From Gigantopelta aegis (lineage: Eukaryota > Mollusca > Gastropoda > Neomphalida > Peltospiridae): a stretch of 64,000 bases of DNA. The DNA is taken from the NCBI RefSeq assembly GCF_016097555.1, contig NC_054706.1, forward strand, positions 77,032,254 to 77,096,253, given 5' to 3'. The notes beneath the pieces were generated by a model. The model worked only from the letters and a program-made list of their open reading frames with translations. It was not told the DNA's origin and searched no databases. Below are positions 63,580-64,000 of this stretch, piece after piece (within the stretch, counting starts at the first letter, position 1; every line of letters begins with the position of its first letter). Both the position numbers and the translations under genes were made by a program.

Positions 63580-64000
63580 GTTTGTAATCGGCCTGCATAT
63601 TGGAATAGCCAGCTTCTAGTCGTTCAGCGAATAATTCAATTAACACTGGGTTAGTCCAATATTTTTCTTTTAGTTATGTTTTGCACAAATAGAAAATAAA
63701 TTGTTGATTTGATTATGTATGGATTCCTTTGGTTGTTGTAATCAAGTTTGAACAGTATCCTCAGCAAACCCTCAAATTCAGGCAAAACAAGATAAAAACA
63801 TTCGGGCAAAATGTGCTAATCTGAGGCCTTTTTTACATCATTCTACCCGCAAAATTAATTGTAATACATGTAAACATGCGTAGTGATTGATTTGTAGCCC
63901 AATATAGCTGTTTAGCTAATATGAATAAATGTTGTTATACAGAGAGTTCTTATAGACAGTGAATGCCCTCTACCCAATGTCTGTTGAATATCGGGGCGAG
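63580..64000. other. Gene C intron, right edge
   Basis: AT-rich sequence after the donor at 63580; no further exon is visible before the window ends. Confidence 0.5.

Overview
The window is animal nuclear DNA, most likely from a mollusc (probably a gastropod; this is inference). It has multi-exon genes with GT-AG introns, GC-rich exons in AT-rich introns, Tc1, pogo-like and LINE elements, and many copies of tRNA-derived SINEs whose tails read like 'GTGCTCTAGTGGTGTCGTTAAAC'. No bacterial-style operons, rRNA genes or CRISPR arrays are present.

Three genes of the polycystin-1 family can be read. Gene A (+, exons 613-7904) enters from the left edge and supplies the last membrane segments and the complete polycystin channel module, ending at a stop codon. 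Gene B (-, exons 28348-22964) is a paralogue of the same module and points at gene A tail to tail. Its penultimate exon has the same 172-bp length and phase as in gene A. Gene C (+, exons 41517-63579, leaving the right edge) is the extracellular half of a polycystin-1-like protein: a WSC domain, a PKD domain, a segment with eight clustered cysteines, and then a run of PKD domains. Every intron phase in the three models closes, so the exon calls are mutually consistent. By family knowledge these would be large membrane mechano/chemosensory receptor-channel subunits.

Layout: 1-8.2 kb gene A; 8.2-10 kb AT-rich intergenic DNA; 10-13.5 kb two decayed Tc1 (DD34E) transposons; 13.7-16.5 kb low-complexity DNA and a broken LINE; 17.3-18.5 kb SINE remnants; 18.9-21.6 kb a pogo/Tigger-like transposon carrying a nested SINE and a nested reverse-strand LINE; 22.6-28.4 kb gene B; 28.4-34.2 kb SINEs, a TTAA-flanked palindromic MITE and AT-rich DNA; 34.2-37.9 kb a tandem array of about 41 copies of a 90-bp unit that is open on the minus strand; 38-41.5 kb a SINE, a (TG)n tract and a 3 x 107 bp repeat; 41.5-63.6 kb gene C. 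One gene C intron holds about 9.4 kb of a 12-bp satellite with roughly 1.9-kb higher-order structure; another holds a 15 x 48 bp minisatellite.

The most unusual signal is that several exon edges of genes A and B are themselves tandemly repeated into the neighbouring intron or 3' flank, including splice acceptors, splice donors and the stop-codon region. In gene C a SINE insertion duplicated the 3' splice site through its target-site duplication.
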